Source: an uncultured Mucilaginibacter sp. (GTDB lineage: Bacteria > Bacteroidota > Bacteroidia > Sphingobacteriales > Sphingobacteriaceae). Taken from it: 61,766 nucleotides of DNA. Within the stretch, counting starts at the first letter, position 1; every line of letters begins with the position of its first letter. Below the pieces are notes generated by a model. It made no database searches. It saw nothing but the letters and a program-made list of their open reading frames with translations, and had not been told where the DNA came from. Positions 15,350 to 25,507 of the stretch are shown in pieces. The position numbers and the translations under genes are program-made. Location: assembly GCF_946481715.1 (NCBI RefSeq), contig NZ_CAMLOV010000008.1:1-61766 (forward strand), written 5' to 3'.

Positions 15350-17053
15350 TTAGTAACCGGCGTTTTGCTGTAATTGCCCACCCGAAGCCTGGATCTCGGT
15401 CCTTGGTATTGGCAACCAGTAGTGCTTGGTAGCAAATGAACGGCCATCCAAAGCAACTTTTGGTGTGTATACAAAGCTTCCGTCCGAAGCTTTGGTAATA
15501 ATAACACCACCAGCAGGCTTGTTATCGGTAACCTCGGCAATCTTCCAACGGCGTACGTCGTAAAAACGGTGCTCTTCAAATGCCAGTTCTACACGGCGCT
15601 CGTAACGTATTGCATCGCGCATTTGTGCTTGCGATAAGCCGGCGGCCAATGCAGGCATATTAACTCCCGGGCGAGAACGGATCATGTTGATAGCCATACG
15701 TGCGCTTAAGGTTGATCCAGCCGGAACTGCATCCGGTCCGTAAGCCTCGTTAGCGGCCTCCGCAAAGTTCAGCAAGATCTCGCCGTAGCGGAAATAGATC
15801 CATGGATGAAAGCCGGCGTTGCCCCAGGGGTTTTCAAGCGGGTATGCATCGTCCATGTATTTGCGCAGGTAATATCCTGTTTTTGTTGTGTTCCAGTTGC
15901 TGTCGCCGTCTTTACTGTCTTTTCCACCCGGTATAAAGGTTTCCACATTGCGGCCTCTGTATGGCGAGCCATTGTGTAATACGGTGGCATCAAACCTTGG
16001 GTCGCGGTGGTCATATGGATGAGTTGGATCGTATCCCGAGGTTGGGTCTGTTATTGGTTTCCCGTTATCCATCTCATAATCGTCCACAAGGTTTTGCAGT
16101 GGTGTGTTACCTGCCCATCCGCCGTAACCATTTGGCCCGTTGGCAATTTCCATGTGGGTATGGTTATCATTTTTGGTGTACAGGCGCTCAAATATCACCT
16201 CGTTTGTTTCGTTAACCAAAAACATTTTGTTATACCCGCCGGTGTAAATGCCATATTTATTAAGGCCAATTACCGCCTGTGCAGCAGTTGCAGCATCGGC
16301 CCAGGTGCCCGCGCCATCATATAATGGGCTGGCAGCATAAAGGGCCAGGCGAGATTTTAATGCAAGTGCAGCACCCTTGGTAGCACGGCCCAGTTGCCAC
16401 GACCCATCGTTATTTAGCGGCAGTTTTGCAGCAGCTTCATCTAATTGCGCTAAGGCATAGGCAATGCTTTCCTTAATAGTTGCACGCTTAAACAAGGTAG
16501 GGTCCTGCAGGTTATCGCTCAGTTCATAAACCTTATCACCTACCAACACTGCGCCACCGTAGTTACGGATAACATCCTGGTACCTAAAAGCCCTGATAAA
16601 TTTCAGCTCGCCTTCTATACGCGCTTTGTGGCCTGCACTCATGGTTATTTTTGGCAACACGCTTAATGCATAATTACACTCGCGGATACCACGGTAGCTA
16701 CGTGCCCATAATACACCGGCTCCACCTAAATTTTCGGGAGCCAGTTGGCCACGCTGTACCAACCAGGTGTCATCGTCGTTGTTGTAGATAGATTCATCAG
16801 ATAGTGAACTCCACATACTGTATTCAAAGCCTCTTCCGAAACCCGGCACGGTACCATCACCTTCTTTATTTTGCAATTGTGTGCCCAAATACCTGTTGGT
16901 TACGTAAGCTTCAAATACTGTTGTGTCTGCTTCTACTGCCGAGGTAGCTATCCTATCTGTTGGCTGTACGGCCAGGAAATCTTTTTTACATCCGGCTATT
17001 GCTAACGCCGTTACTGCAAAAAGGTAAATTGTTTTTTTATAATTTTTTCTCAT
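15350..17053 (-). CDS. SusD/RagB-family glycan-binding lipoprotein
   Basis: 567 aa. The signal peptide ends LAIAGCKKDFL with lipidation at Cys22, the standard SusD start. The TPR-like helical scaffold is visible: SYRGIRECNYALSVLPKI, GELKFIRAFRYQDVIRNYGGAVLVGD, IAYALAQLDEAAAKLP, GAALALKSRLALYAASPLYD. The C-terminal conserved block is AMINMIRSRPGVNMPAL, RYERRVELAFEEHRFYDVRRWKIAE and YWLPIPRTEIQ. It binds glycan at the cell surface and forms the lid of the SusC channel. It begins 10 bp after SusC, the normal SusCD pairing. Glycan specificity cannot be read from sequence. Confidence 0.96.
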   Translation of the reverse strand: MRKNYKKTIYLFAVTALAIAGCKKDFLAVQPTDRIATSAVEADTTVFEAYVTNRYLGTQLQNKEGDGTVPGFGRGFEYSMWSSLSDESIYNNDDDTWLVQRGQLAPENLGGAGVLWARSYRGIRECNYALSVLPKITMSAGHKARIEGELKFIRAFRYQDVIRNYGGAVLVGDKVYELSDNLQDPTLFKRATIKESIAYALAQLDEAAAKLPLNNDGSWQLGRATKGAALALKSRLALYAASPLYDGAGTWADAATAAQAVIGLNKYGIYTGGYNKMFLVNETNEVIFERLYTKNDNHTHMEIANGPNGYGGWAGNTPLQNLVDDYEMDNGKPITDPTSGYDPTHPYDHRDPRFDATVLHNGSPYRGRNVETFIPGGKDSKDGDSNWNTTKTGYYLRKYMDDAYPLENPWGNAGFHPWIYFRYGEILLNFAEAANEAYGPDAVPAGSTLSARMAINMIRSRPGVNMPALAAGLSQAQMRDAIRYERRVELAFEEHRFYDVRRWKIAEVTDNKPAGGVIITKASDGSFVYTPKVALDGRSFATKHYWLPIPRTEIQASGGQLQQNAGY

Positions 17054-17063
17054 GACTGTTTAA

Positions 17064-20000
17064 TTAAAATTTCACGTTTGCGCCTATGTTGATTATGCGT
17101 TGCTGCGGATAAAACTGGCCGCTGCCACTTGTACCCTCAGGGTCATAATCCTTAACTTTTGATATCGTGAAAAGGTTAAATGCGCTTGCATAAACGCGCA
17201 AGCCTGCTAATTTAATTTTAGATAGTACTGTTGGGCCAAAGTTGTAACCTAATTGTACGTTCTTTAACCTCAGGAAGGATGCATCATCAAGCCAGAAGGT
17301 ATTATTGTACTGGCCGCCGCTTATTGCGCTTGATGCACGCTCTGTTACACGCGGATAGGTACCATCGGGATTGCTTGCGCTAAACCTGTTATCGGCCCAG
17401 CTGCTATAGAAGTTACCTATAGTACCAGTTTCTGGTAATACGTACTGGCTAACTTTAGATTGACCTGCAAACACTAACGCCAGATCGAAGTTTTTATAAG
17501 CCGCGTTTGCGGTAAACCCGTATGTCATTAGCGGGGTGTTACCGTATTTGGTGCGTTCGCGGTCGTCGGCAGTTATTTTACCATCCTTGTTAAAATCTTC
17601 GTATTTCAAATCGCCAACTTTGGCACCCGGCACATGCGGATAAGCATCCAAATCTGCCTGTGTGCGGAAGATACCAATGCTGTTATACAGCAGGTAGGTA
17701 TATAACGGATAGCCGGTTTGTTTTTGATAATCTAACGCGCCTGATGCTTCGTCGATAAATATGATCTTGCTTTTTGCGTAGGTTATATTACCGGAGATAC
17801 CCCAGGTAAAATCGCGGCCGCTATTGTTGTATCCCAGCGTAGCTTCAAAACCTGTGCTGTTTACTTTACCAATATTTTCTGACGGCACAAGCGGATCGGC
17901 ATTATATGGATTTACAATACCTGATGTGGCTGGTAGAGATGCATTACGGGTAGCCAAAATGCCTGAGCGTTTTTGCTGGAAGTAAATAGCCTCGAGTGTG
18001 AAATTCCTTAAGAATGTTGCATTGATACCAATATCCAGCTTACGGGCAACCTCCCAGGTGATGTTGGGGTTACCAAGTTTTACCAAATTAATATTTGGCT
18101 GGATAACCGGATCGCTTCCGGATACAAAGCCGTTACCTACAATGATATAATTGTTAAAGTATTGAAAAGGGTTTACGGCATCGTTACCTAAAGAACCGTA
18201 TGAAGCTCTAAGCTTCAAATCGTCGATAAACTTTACGTTGTCTGCAAACCAGCTTTCTTTTGATATACGGTAACCAACAGAAGCGGATGGAAAGTAACCC
18301 CATTGTTTTCCTGCGGGGAATATCGAGCTTCCGTCTGCCCTTAACTGGCCTTCAAACAAATACTTTTCATCGTAGCTATAAGCTATTCTGCTGATAACGC
18401 TGCGGCGGGTATAGTTAGAACTGGAGCCTGAGTTCCTGAAATCTGTTGCTGCGCTACCGCCCTGCGAAAGCTCAGGCAGTTGCGATGATAAGTAGTTAAG
18501 GCGCGATGCGTCAAAATAGTCGCCATGATTTTTGCTTTGCTCGTAACCAACAAACGCGTTAATATCATGCGCACCAAAGCGGCGTGCGTAGTTCAGTTTA
18601 ATGTTTGACGTAATAAGCGACTGGTTGTTCTGAGATTCGAACAGTGTTGCTTTTTTATCACTACCACCTACTATTGTAGCGGTGTAGCTATCTGTTGCCT
18701 GATTGTAGGAGTACAGGTTATATGGTTTGCTAAAGTTTTTGCTGAAGTTGAAGGATTTATCAACCGAGAAAAAACCATCGAGCGAAAGCCCCTTTAATGG
18801 TAGAAGATAGCTACCCCTTAAAATTGCATTTAAGGTTTGTGAAGGGTTATCTGCCGTTCCACCAATATCGGTTACCTGTACGGCAGGGTTGTTATCTTCG
18901 ATACCACGTGTTGGGTACCCGTTTGGATAGAACGCAGCAACGGTTGGTTTTGAACGATAGATTGACCTAAAGATACCGCCGGCACCTACCATTGGAAATT
19001 TACGCTGCTCTTCGCGGCCTGATAAAGACAAACCTACTTTTAACTTGCTGTTGATGTTTGCATCTATGTTGGAACGGAAATTATATTGTTTGTATTTGGT
19101 AGCGCCATTTTTGTAAATACCATCCTGGTACAACGTACCTGCCGAAACAAAGTATTTTACATCATCGCTGCCACCGGTTATTGATAAGCTATGCTGATTT
19201 TGCAAAGCCTGCGATTTTAAGGTGGTTTTCAACCAATCGGTATTAGGGAAATTGATCGGGTCGGAACCATCCCTGAATTTTTGTATCTGCGCTTCTGAAT
19301 AAGTCTGGTTAGGGCCGCCGCCGCTGTTTGCATCAAGGGCAACCTCATTCATAAGCTGCGCGTAAAGTGCTGCATCCGCCATTTTAGGCAAACGGGTTGG
19401 CGAACTAAAGCCCTGGTTAAACGAATAGTTGATGGTTGGTTTACCGGTTTTGCCCCTTTTAGTGGTAACCAATATAACGCCATTAGCTGCACGGTTACCG
19501 TAAATGGCCGCCGATGCATCCTTTAGTACAGATACACTTTCGATGTCATTCGGGTCAAGGCGCTCCAAACCGCCTATCTGGCCGGGGATACCATCAACAA
19601 CAACCAATACGTTATTGCTGCCGGTTGTAGCCAAACCCCTTATGGTAATGCCAGAGCCATCGTAACCAGGCTCGCCACTGCGGTTATTTACAATTACACC
19701 AGAAAAACGGCCGGCCAAAGAGTTAGAAAGGTTGGGCTGCGGGCTTTTCACCAGGTCGGCACCTTTTACCTGCGATATTGATCCGGTTAAGGTAGCTTTC
19801 TTTTGGGTGCCGTAACCTACTACTACCACTTCGTTCAATGATTTGGCATCGGCGCTTAACTGCACATTTAAAACCGATTTGCCATTAATAGCTACTTCCT
19901 GTGTATTGTAGCCGATAAAAGAAAACAAAAGTGATGCGTTTGGATCTTTTACAAGGAGCGTAAACTTACCGTTGACGTCGGTAACAACACCCTGTGTAGT

Positions 20001-20225
20001 GCCTTTAACAGCAACTGTTACCCCAGCCAGCGGGAGCCCCTTCTCATCGGTTACTACACCCATTACAGACAGGTCCGCAACTTTGGTAAACTTAACGGAA
20101 ATTTTATGGCTGCTGCCGCTTGCCATAGCCGGAGAGGAAAGCGGAATTGCCGAGATGAGCAACAAGCCTATAGCTGCTCTTACGCCTCCATGCGGTGAAA
20201 ATTCCTTCAGTAAATTTTTTCTCAT
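17064..20225 (-). CDS. SusC/RagA-family TonB-dependent transporter
   Basis: 1053 aa. Signal peptide about 1-36, then a carboxypeptidase-regulatory-like domain (about 50-135; VMGVVTDEKGLPLAGVTVAVKGTTQGVVTDVNGKF), the TonB box/plug region (NEVVVVGYGTQKKATLTGSISQV, then SLAGRFSGVIVNNRSGEPGYDGSGITIRGLAT and SVLKDASAAIYGNRAANGVILVTTKRG) and a 22-strand outer-membrane barrel ending NIGANVKF. It imports oligosaccharides released at the surface, energised by TonB. It is the first gene of the SusCD-enzyme transcript; two near-identical 11-bp sites 40 bp apart lie upstream and may bind the PUL's regulator. Confidence 0.96.
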   Translation of the reverse strand: MRKNLLKEFSPHGGVRAAIGLLLISAIPLSSPAMASGSSHKISVKFTKVADLSVMGVVTDEKGLPLAGVTVAVKGTTQGVVTDVNGKFTLLVKDPNASLLFSFIGYNTQEVAINGKSVLNVQLSADAKSLNEVVVVGYGTQKKATLTGSISQVKGADLVKSPQPNLSNSLAGRFSGVIVNNRSGEPGYDGSGITIRGLATTGSNNVLVVVDGIPGQIGGLERLDPNDIESVSVLKDASAAIYGNRAANGVILVTTKRGKTGKPTINYSFNQGFSSPTRLPKMADAALYAQLMNEVALDANSGGGPNQTYSEAQIQKFRDGSDPINFPNTDWLKTTLKSQALQNQHSLSITGGSDDVKYFVSAGTLYQDGIYKNGATKYKQYNFRSNIDANINSKLKVGLSLSGREEQRKFPMVGAGGIFRSIYRSKPTVAAFYPNGYPTRGIEDNNPAVQVTDIGGTADNPSQTLNAILRGSYLLPLKGLSLDGFFSVDKSFNFSKNFSKPYNLYSYNQATDSYTATIVGGSDKKATLFESQNNQSLITSNIKLNYARRFGAHDINAFVGYEQSKNHGDYFDASRLNYLSSQLPELSQGGSAATDFRNSGSSSNYTRRSVISRIAYSYDEKYLFEGQLRADGSSIFPAGKQWGYFPSASVGYRISKESWFADNVKFIDDLKLRASYGSLGNDAVNPFQYFNNYIIVGNGFVSGSDPVIQPNINLVKLGNPNITWEVARKLDIGINATFLRNFTLEAIYFQQKRSGILATRNASLPATSGIVNPYNADPLVPSENIGKVNSTGFEATLGYNNSGRDFTWGISGNITYAKSKIIFIDEASGALDYQKQTGYPLYTYLLYNSIGIFRTQADLDAYPHVPGAKVGDLKYEDFNKDGKITADDRERTKYGNTPLMTYGFTANAAYKNFDLALVFAGQSKVSQYVLPETGTIGNFYSSWADNRFSASNPDGTYPRVTERASSAISGGQYNNTFWLDDASFLRLKNVQLGYNFGPTVLSKIKLAGLRVYASAFNLFTISKVKDYDPEGTSGSGQFYPQQRIINIGANVKF

Positions 20226-20637
20226 GTTTTTTAATTTAACGGTTTGATAATTGGTTTGATTAGCACTCGCCCTGCGAAATAGCCGTGTAAAAAATCTGCA
20301 GATTGATCACATTAGGCAAAAAAACAAAGCGCTTACAATTGGTATATGGCAGCTAAGGTCGAGTAAAAGTGCTTACGCAAAGGGTGGTTAATTCTCAAAT
20401 AAAAAGGGGTAAAAACGTATTTTCGCTATAAAAACACGAAAAAATCAATTTTTTTATGCGATAGTATGCAGTAAGTGTTTTTTTGATTTGGGGAGGGGGA
20501 TGATAAAAAATACAGCTGCTTTGTTACAGTTAAAAAGGCTGTGCAATTAATTAAACCCGAAAGAATTAAAGGAAGCAAAGCGTGGCTAACTGAGCGTTGG
20601 TTGCTTTGTTAGTACTGTTGCGATTGCCGGCGTTACG
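20226..20637. other. 412-bp SusC upstream region
   Basis: Intergenic region between the haloperoxidase-like gene and SusC, both minus strand. It holds the paired AAAGNGCTTAC sites and an A/T-rich stretch (about 20400-20480). I find no exact TTG-N20-TAnnTTTG promoter, consistent with an activator-dependent SusC promoter. No ORF with coding character. Confidence 0.5.
20326..20376 (-). promoter_or_regulatory. Paired 11-bp sites upstream of SusC (candidate HTCS operator)
   Basis: AAAGCGCTTAC (20326-20336) and AAAGTGCTTAC (20366-20376) differ at one base and are exactly 40 bp apart, about four helical turns. They lie 101-151 bp upstream of the SusC ATG, where an AraC-type activator would bind. 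Assignment to the adjacent HTCS is inference. Confidence 0.45.
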
Positions 20638-21981
20638 TTAGTTTGCAATCGGTTTTTTACCGTTATAATTGAACTTGCCAAGCACCCAGGCACCAACCAA
20701 TTCGCCCTGCATCTTGCCATTGGTAATGCCGTCCTGAAAATGGATACCACCCAGCAATCTCGAGTAACCGGCTTCTGCGGCTGCTTTGTTAAACGAATTG
20801 AATTGCCGCGCGGCAACACCGAACTCCACTTCAACATCGTCGGTATACTTAAAATTATCGCCAAAAAACGAAGTAAGGATGGCTGCGGCTGTTGATGAAA
20901 TAACGGAGTGGCCGCTTAGATACTCCGGGAACGGCGGTGTTTGCAAAAACGAATGCCACCTTGCATCCATGTATTTATGGATGGCCGTTTCGGGGCGGAT
21001 GCGGTTGGTTTTATATTTTTCATTCCAACAGCTGATAAAGCTATCCATCAGCCCGATAGCCACCATGGTGTTTACCTGCATTGCGCTTTCGAAATCGATA
21101 CCTGCTTTTTTGCAGGCAATGCCGGTTATGCCCATCCAGTGCGCGCCGGGCGAGATCTTTTTCAAGCCTATCTGCATGTGCCCGTTATCTTGCACGGCAA
21201 AAGGGTTACAATCCCAAAAAGCGGCAACCGTTCTCTGATCGGCAGATAAGGAATCAGCATCCAGGCTATGGCATTGCAGCAGATATTTATAAAATGCCGA
21301 AGTTTTATCTGTGGAGAACGGAACAGGCGGCACAGGAATAAACTGGCCGGAAGATTTAAGCGTGAGCGGCCTTACCGTGCTAAAATAAGGTTCAACTGCG
21401 GCAATATAGGCGGGCGGCGTTGGGTCCCAGGATCCCGGCGTTTCTTTTAGGGTATAGCGTTTGTAATTACTTATTTTATTGTAACCATCGCTTTTGGCAT
21501 AGGCCAGTATCTGCGCACTTATTTGCTGCCCATATTTTAACGAACTATCTATTTTACCCTGCGAAAAGCCTGCATTGAGGCAAGAATCTATCAACTTCTG
21601 TTCAAATACTTTCAATGCGGCGCCCGAGGGTTGTAATTTTGATGCCGTAGCCACCATTGCGAATACCGCACTTAACCGGGTATCAAAACCTGTGGTTACT
21701 GATGGGGATTTTATAGCCGGATAATTATTTAAAATGGTATCGAGCTGCTGCATTTTGGGATCATTTTTAGATAAAACCTCGTAGCCCGAAATACTGGTAT
21801 ATGCAAAAAAACGTGCCGCTAAGGGCGGATTAGTTACATCGTGGATCATCACCACCATCATTTGGTTAATCACTTTTGTAATATCCGCCGATGTTAGCTT
21901 AGGTGTAACCTTTGCGGGCCTGCAGCCCGGGTTAACACCGATCAATAAAATAAAAGCAACAAAATAGTATAAGTTTTTCAT
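20638..21981 (-). CDS. Vanadium-dependent haloperoxidase-like (PAP2 superfamily) lipoprotein
   Basis: 447 aa with a lipobox ending NPGC (Cys20). The C-terminal half shows the PAP2/haloperoxidase signature in order: NEKYKTNRIRPETAI (phosphate/vanadate-binding Lys and Arg), PFPEYLSGHSVISS (SGH with catalytic His) and SRLLGGIHFQDGITNG (second Arg and His). Family members bind vanadate or phosphate and are either haloperoxidases or phosphatases; Bacteroidota homologues are largely uncharacterised. Its ATG overlaps the TGA of the preceding FG-GAP protein, so the two are translationally coupled. Its place between the HTCS and SusC suggests a link with the PUL, but no glycan role is established. Confidence 0.87.
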   Translation of the reverse strand: MKNLYYFVAFILLIGVNPGCRPAKVTPKLTSADITKVINQMMVVMIHDVTNPPLAARFFAYTSISGYEVLSKNDPKMQQLDTILNNYPAIKSPSVTTGFDTRLSAVFAMVATASKLQPSGAALKVFEQKLIDSCLNAGFSQGKIDSSLKYGQQISAQILAYAKSDGYNKISNYKRYTLKETPGSWDPTPPAYIAAVEPYFSTVRPLTLKSSGQFIPVPPVPFSTDKTSAFYKYLLQCHSLDADSLSADQRTVAAFWDCNPFAVQDNGHMQIGLKKISPGAHWMGITGIACKKAGIDFESAMQVNTMVAIGLMDSFISCWNEKYKTNRIRPETAIHKYMDARWHSFLQTPPFPEYLSGHSVISSTAAAILTSFFGDNFKYTDDVEVEFGVAARQFNSFNKAAAEAGYSRLLGGIHFQDGITNGKMQGELVGAWVLGKFNYNGKKPIAN

Positions 21982-24900
21982 CGGCTGTTTAATTGATAGG
22001 CCCGCATAGGCTGCTGGCTAATGCCAAAAAGGATTTTATCACCAATGGTAGTTACGCTTCTTACATCTCCTGTAACCTTAAAACCGGACTCCCTCTGGCT
22101 AACTGTTGCGAAACCTCCATTCTTGCTGCCTTTTAACAGCATGCCAAAATTAGCGTCCGCTTTGCCGAAGCGAAGCCGGGTGTTATTGATATTTCCGCAA
22201 AATAGCAGGTCGGTTATACCATCCTTGTCGTAATCTAACGGGGTAATGGTAAATACCGGGGAAAACTGCGCCCCGGCAGGTAATTTCCCCACGTGCAACT
22301 TGCCCGATCTGTCGCTCAAAAACAAGGTTGTGGCTAAAGTATTGGCAGTAAGGTGGCCTGCGCTCTGCAATTCGGCGGTAGTAAAAACATCGTTAAGGGT
22401 AGCGTCAGCATATGACTTGTAATCGGTAAAACGCGGCCGCATCATGCTCACCTGCTCTAACAGCTCGTCGCGGGTAACATAAGGATAGCTTTGATGATTG
22501 ATGTAAAAGCATAAGATGGGGTCGATGGCGCCATTCTTATCAAAATCTTTAAAATACATTTCGGCGGGTTCCGCGTCGCTTACCTTACATTGCGAATTTG
22601 TACCCTGGTTACCCAACACCAGGTCTGGGTGTCCATCTCCGTTAAAATCGCCAACGGTTACACAATTCCACCAGCCCGAATACTTTTTGGGCAGGTACTG
22701 GGCCGTTTCATCCTCAAACTTACCATTCTTGTTAATAAAAATGGTTACCGGCAACCATTCGCCAACCAAAACCAGGTCGGCACGGCTGTCGCCATTCATA
22801 TCTACCCAGGCGGCATCAGTAACCATGCCCAGTTTTGTCAACCGTGGCAGGAATTGTTTGGTTGCATCCTTAAAATGCCCTTTACCATCGTTTATCAGTA
22901 AATAACTTTGTGGCGCCTCGGGGTAACGCCCGGGAACAACCCTCCCGCCTAAGAAAAGGTCGGGGAAGCCATCGCCGTTTACATCGGCAGCTTTTACACA
23001 GCTTTTGCTGGTGTAAAGCGCGGGCACTGCATTTATAGCTTTTATAAAACCGCCTTTACCATCATTCATATACAGGTCATCGCCCAACGCCGGGTCGCCT
23101 GCCTGCAAATCATGGTAACCTGCCGATGCGCAAAAAAGATCGATATGCCCATCCTTATTCACATCGAGAAAAACGGGGATAACTTCGCTCTTTAGCTTGC
23201 CTTCTTCAAATACGGCGAGCGTTTTCTTAACAAAACCTCCTCCGGCGCGTTGGATAAAAAGCGTAGAGGGTTGCCCGCTGCCGCCACCTATAAAAATATC
23301 TTCAAGTCCATCGCCGTTAACATCGGCCTTGGCTACATGTGGCCCCGAAAACGAAACGGGGTTAACCAAAAGTGGTTGCCTCTTAAAATCGTTAACACCC
23401 GTTGTCGGCGCAGTGAATTTGACCGGACTGGTAATTTCGGAAAAAATTTCCTTTGGCTGAGGTGAAGCGATATCCACACCCGCCGCGTCTTTTTCTGATA
23501 CGGTAAGCACATGGTTCAGCGCCGGCTTTTCAATCGTTTGTATCTTGCCCGATGGCCATCGCACTTTTACTGCATCAACAGCTTTATTTTCACCAAACCC
23601 AAAATGCACCAGTGTGGTTACAGTTGACTGATACCCGCGAGCCGGCATTTGCTGGATGGTTTGTTGCTTATCGCCCATAATGGCGGTAACTGTTGCCCCT
23701 ATCCCATCGGTGTTTTTACCGGCGCCTTTCAACTTAATATCGAGGTAAGTGTTGCCGGTTAGCTCCTGCGAATTATTCTGCAATATGGAAGCAGGCTGGT
23801 TAACATTGTTGGTTACCAGGTCCAGGTCGCCATCATTATCCAAATCGGCGTAGGCACTTCCATTACTGTTAGATGGCTGCGTAATACCCCATTTGGCTGA
23901 TACATCCTCGAAGATAAAACCTCCCTTATTTTTAAACAGGTAATTTTTAACACTGGATGCAGGCATGTCCTTCACAAGGTTCAGCAAGTCTTCGCGCATA
24001 ACACGGCGGTCTTTTAAATTATCGCCCATGTATTTCAGGAAATCCATATTAGTATAATCGCGCAAAAAACCGTTTGATACGAAAAGGTCCTTCCATCCGT
24101 CGTTATCATAATCGGCAAACAAGGGTGCCCAGCTCCAATCGGTGTTAGATATGCCTGCCTGCTGCCCTATCTCGCTAAACGTACCGTTACCATTATTAAG
24201 GTGCAGCATATTACGCATGTACTGGTAATAAAAGCCGGCCTTTACGTTCATGTTAAAGTACTCATAATTATCGGTACCCATCAATAACTTCTGCCGATGA
24301 TTGTCTTCGGGCAGCATATCCAGCGTATAAATATCGGGATATCCGTCGTTATTGATATCGCTCACCTCGTTACCCATCGAATAAAACGACGTGTGGCCGA
24401 GGGTTTGTTTTAACTGATCGGTAAAGGTTCCGTTTTTGTTATTGATGTATAATTTATCGGGGATGCTGTAATCGTTATCAAGGTATATATCCGGCCAGCC
24501 ATCGTTGTTTATATCAGCAATACCCGCTGCAAGCCCGTATGATACTGTACCATTTTCTATCCCGGAATTAGCGGTAACGTCTTCAAACTTGCCATTATTA
24601 TTTTTTAACAACCTTGCACCACGCTCTGCATCTTTTGTTTTCACAAGATCCTTTAACGCGTATACATCTATGTTATTTAACCTTTCGGGGCTGTGGTTAA
24701 CCAACAATAGGTCCAGGTCGCCGTCATTGTCATAGTCAAAAAAATAACCCTGAGTACTGTAAGAAGGGAAATTTAACCCGTAATTGCTTGTTTCGTCTTT
24801 AAATTGGGGGATGCCCTGTGCGTTATTACCCTGGTTTATTAATAGCTGGTTTATGCGTTTCTCGGGCCGTAGTTTGCCAGAGTAGCATAAATACAGGTCC

Positions 24901-25343
24901 GGAAGGCCGTCGCCATTTACATCTGCTACCGTCGCGCTGGTTTTCCAGGGCCCGGGCCGGCCGGCAACGTTGGCAGTGGCCGTAATATCCCCAAACACCA
25001 TTTTGCCTTTATTGAGGTACATTTTATTATCAACCATGTTACCTGTGAAATAAATATCCTGCAGTCCATCGTTATTGAAATCGCCTACGGCCACGCCGCC
25101 GCCGTTATAAAAATACTCGTATACCAGTACGTTGGTATTTAACCCTTCGGTAAGTTGGTTTACAAAGCCAACATGTGTTTGCGTGGTATCTAATTCTGTA
25201 AAAAGCGGCACAGAGTTGCCGCTATCGCCCGAAGAGTTTACAGAGCCGCTTTTACATGCCGCAAAAAAAAGCATGTAGAATAAAAGGCCTGCGCAAGTAA
25301 TGCTCGTTGGCCGGGACAGGGGGCTCCGGGTTTGCAGCTTCAT
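21978..25343 (-). CDS. FG-GAP/VCBS repeat and ASPIC/UnbV-domain lipoprotein
   Basis: 1121 aa, lipobox ending FFAAC. It carries many FG-GAP-type repeats with calcium-binding DxNxDGxxD loops (VADVNGDGLPDLYL, DYDNDGDLDLLLV, DINNDGWPDIYL, DYDKDGITDLLF) forming one or two beta-propellers on each side of an ASPIC/UnbV segment (about 530-615; STVTTLVHFGFGENKAVDAVKVRWPSGKIQTI). It is an outer-membrane or surface protein by inference; family function is unknown beyond likely binding. It overlaps the haloperoxidase-like gene by 4 bp (ATGA). Pairs of this kind beside SusCD genes recur in Bacteroidota, as I recall, but the role is undescribed. Confidence 0.9.
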   Translation of the reverse strand: MKLQTRSPLSRPTSITCAGLLFYMLFFAACKSGSVNSSGDSGNSVPLFTELDTTQTHVGFVNQLTEGLNTNVLVYEYFYNGGGVAVGDFNNDGLQDIYFTGNMVDNKMYLNKGKMVFGDITATANVAGRPGPWKTSATVADVNGDGLPDLYLCYSGKLRPEKRINQLLINQGNNAQGIPQFKDETSNYGLNFPSYSTQGYFFDYDNDGDLDLLLVNHSPERLNNIDVYALKDLVKTKDAERGARLLKNNNGKFEDVTANSGIENGTVSYGLAAGIADINNDGWPDIYLDNDYSIPDKLYINNKNGTFTDQLKQTLGHTSFYSMGNEVSDINNDGYPDIYTLDMLPEDNHRQKLLMGTDNYEYFNMNVKAGFYYQYMRNMLHLNNGNGTFSEIGQQAGISNTDWSWAPLFADYDNDGWKDLFVSNGFLRDYTNMDFLKYMGDNLKDRRVMREDLLNLVKDMPASSVKNYLFKNKGGFIFEDVSAKWGITQPSNSNGSAYADLDNDGDLDLVTNNVNQPASILQNNSQELTGNTYLDIKLKGAGKNTDGIGATVTAIMGDKQQTIQQMPARGYQSTVTTLVHFGFGENKAVDAVKVRWPSGKIQTIEKPALNHVLTVSEKDAAGVDIASPQPKEIFSEITSPVKFTAPTTGVNDFKRQPLLVNPVSFSGPHVAKADVNGDGLEDIFIGGGSGQPSTLFIQRAGGGFVKKTLAVFEEGKLKSEVIPVFLDVNKDGHIDLFCASAGYHDLQAGDPALGDDLYMNDGKGGFIKAINAVPALYTSKSCVKAADVNGDGFPDLFLGGRVVPGRYPEAPQSYLLINDGKGHFKDATKQFLPRLTKLGMVTDAAWVDMNGDSRADLVLVGEWLPVTIFINKNGKFEDETAQYLPKKYSGWWNCVTVGDFNGDGHPDLVLGNQGTNSQCKVSDAEPAEMYFKDFDKNGAIDPILCFYINHQSYPYVTRDELLEQVSMMRPRFTDYKSYADATLNDVFTTAELQSAGHLTANTLATTLFLSDRSGKLHVGKLPAGAQFSPVFTITPLDYDKDGITDLLFCGNINNTRLRFGKADANFGMLLKGSKNGGFATVSQRESGFKVTGDVRSVTTIGDKILFGISQQPMRAYQLNSR

Positions 25344-25507
25344 AAATTAGGGTGCACCGGCTGTTAACGGCCGGTTAAATAATTATTGGTTATAATTGGC
25401 AGCCAAGATAGCCCAAAGCACCATTTACGTACAGGGGTAAATTGTGATAATTTGGGGGTTAATATGGTAACACTCGTAATTATTCGCCATGCCGGTTATT
25501 GTTACGG

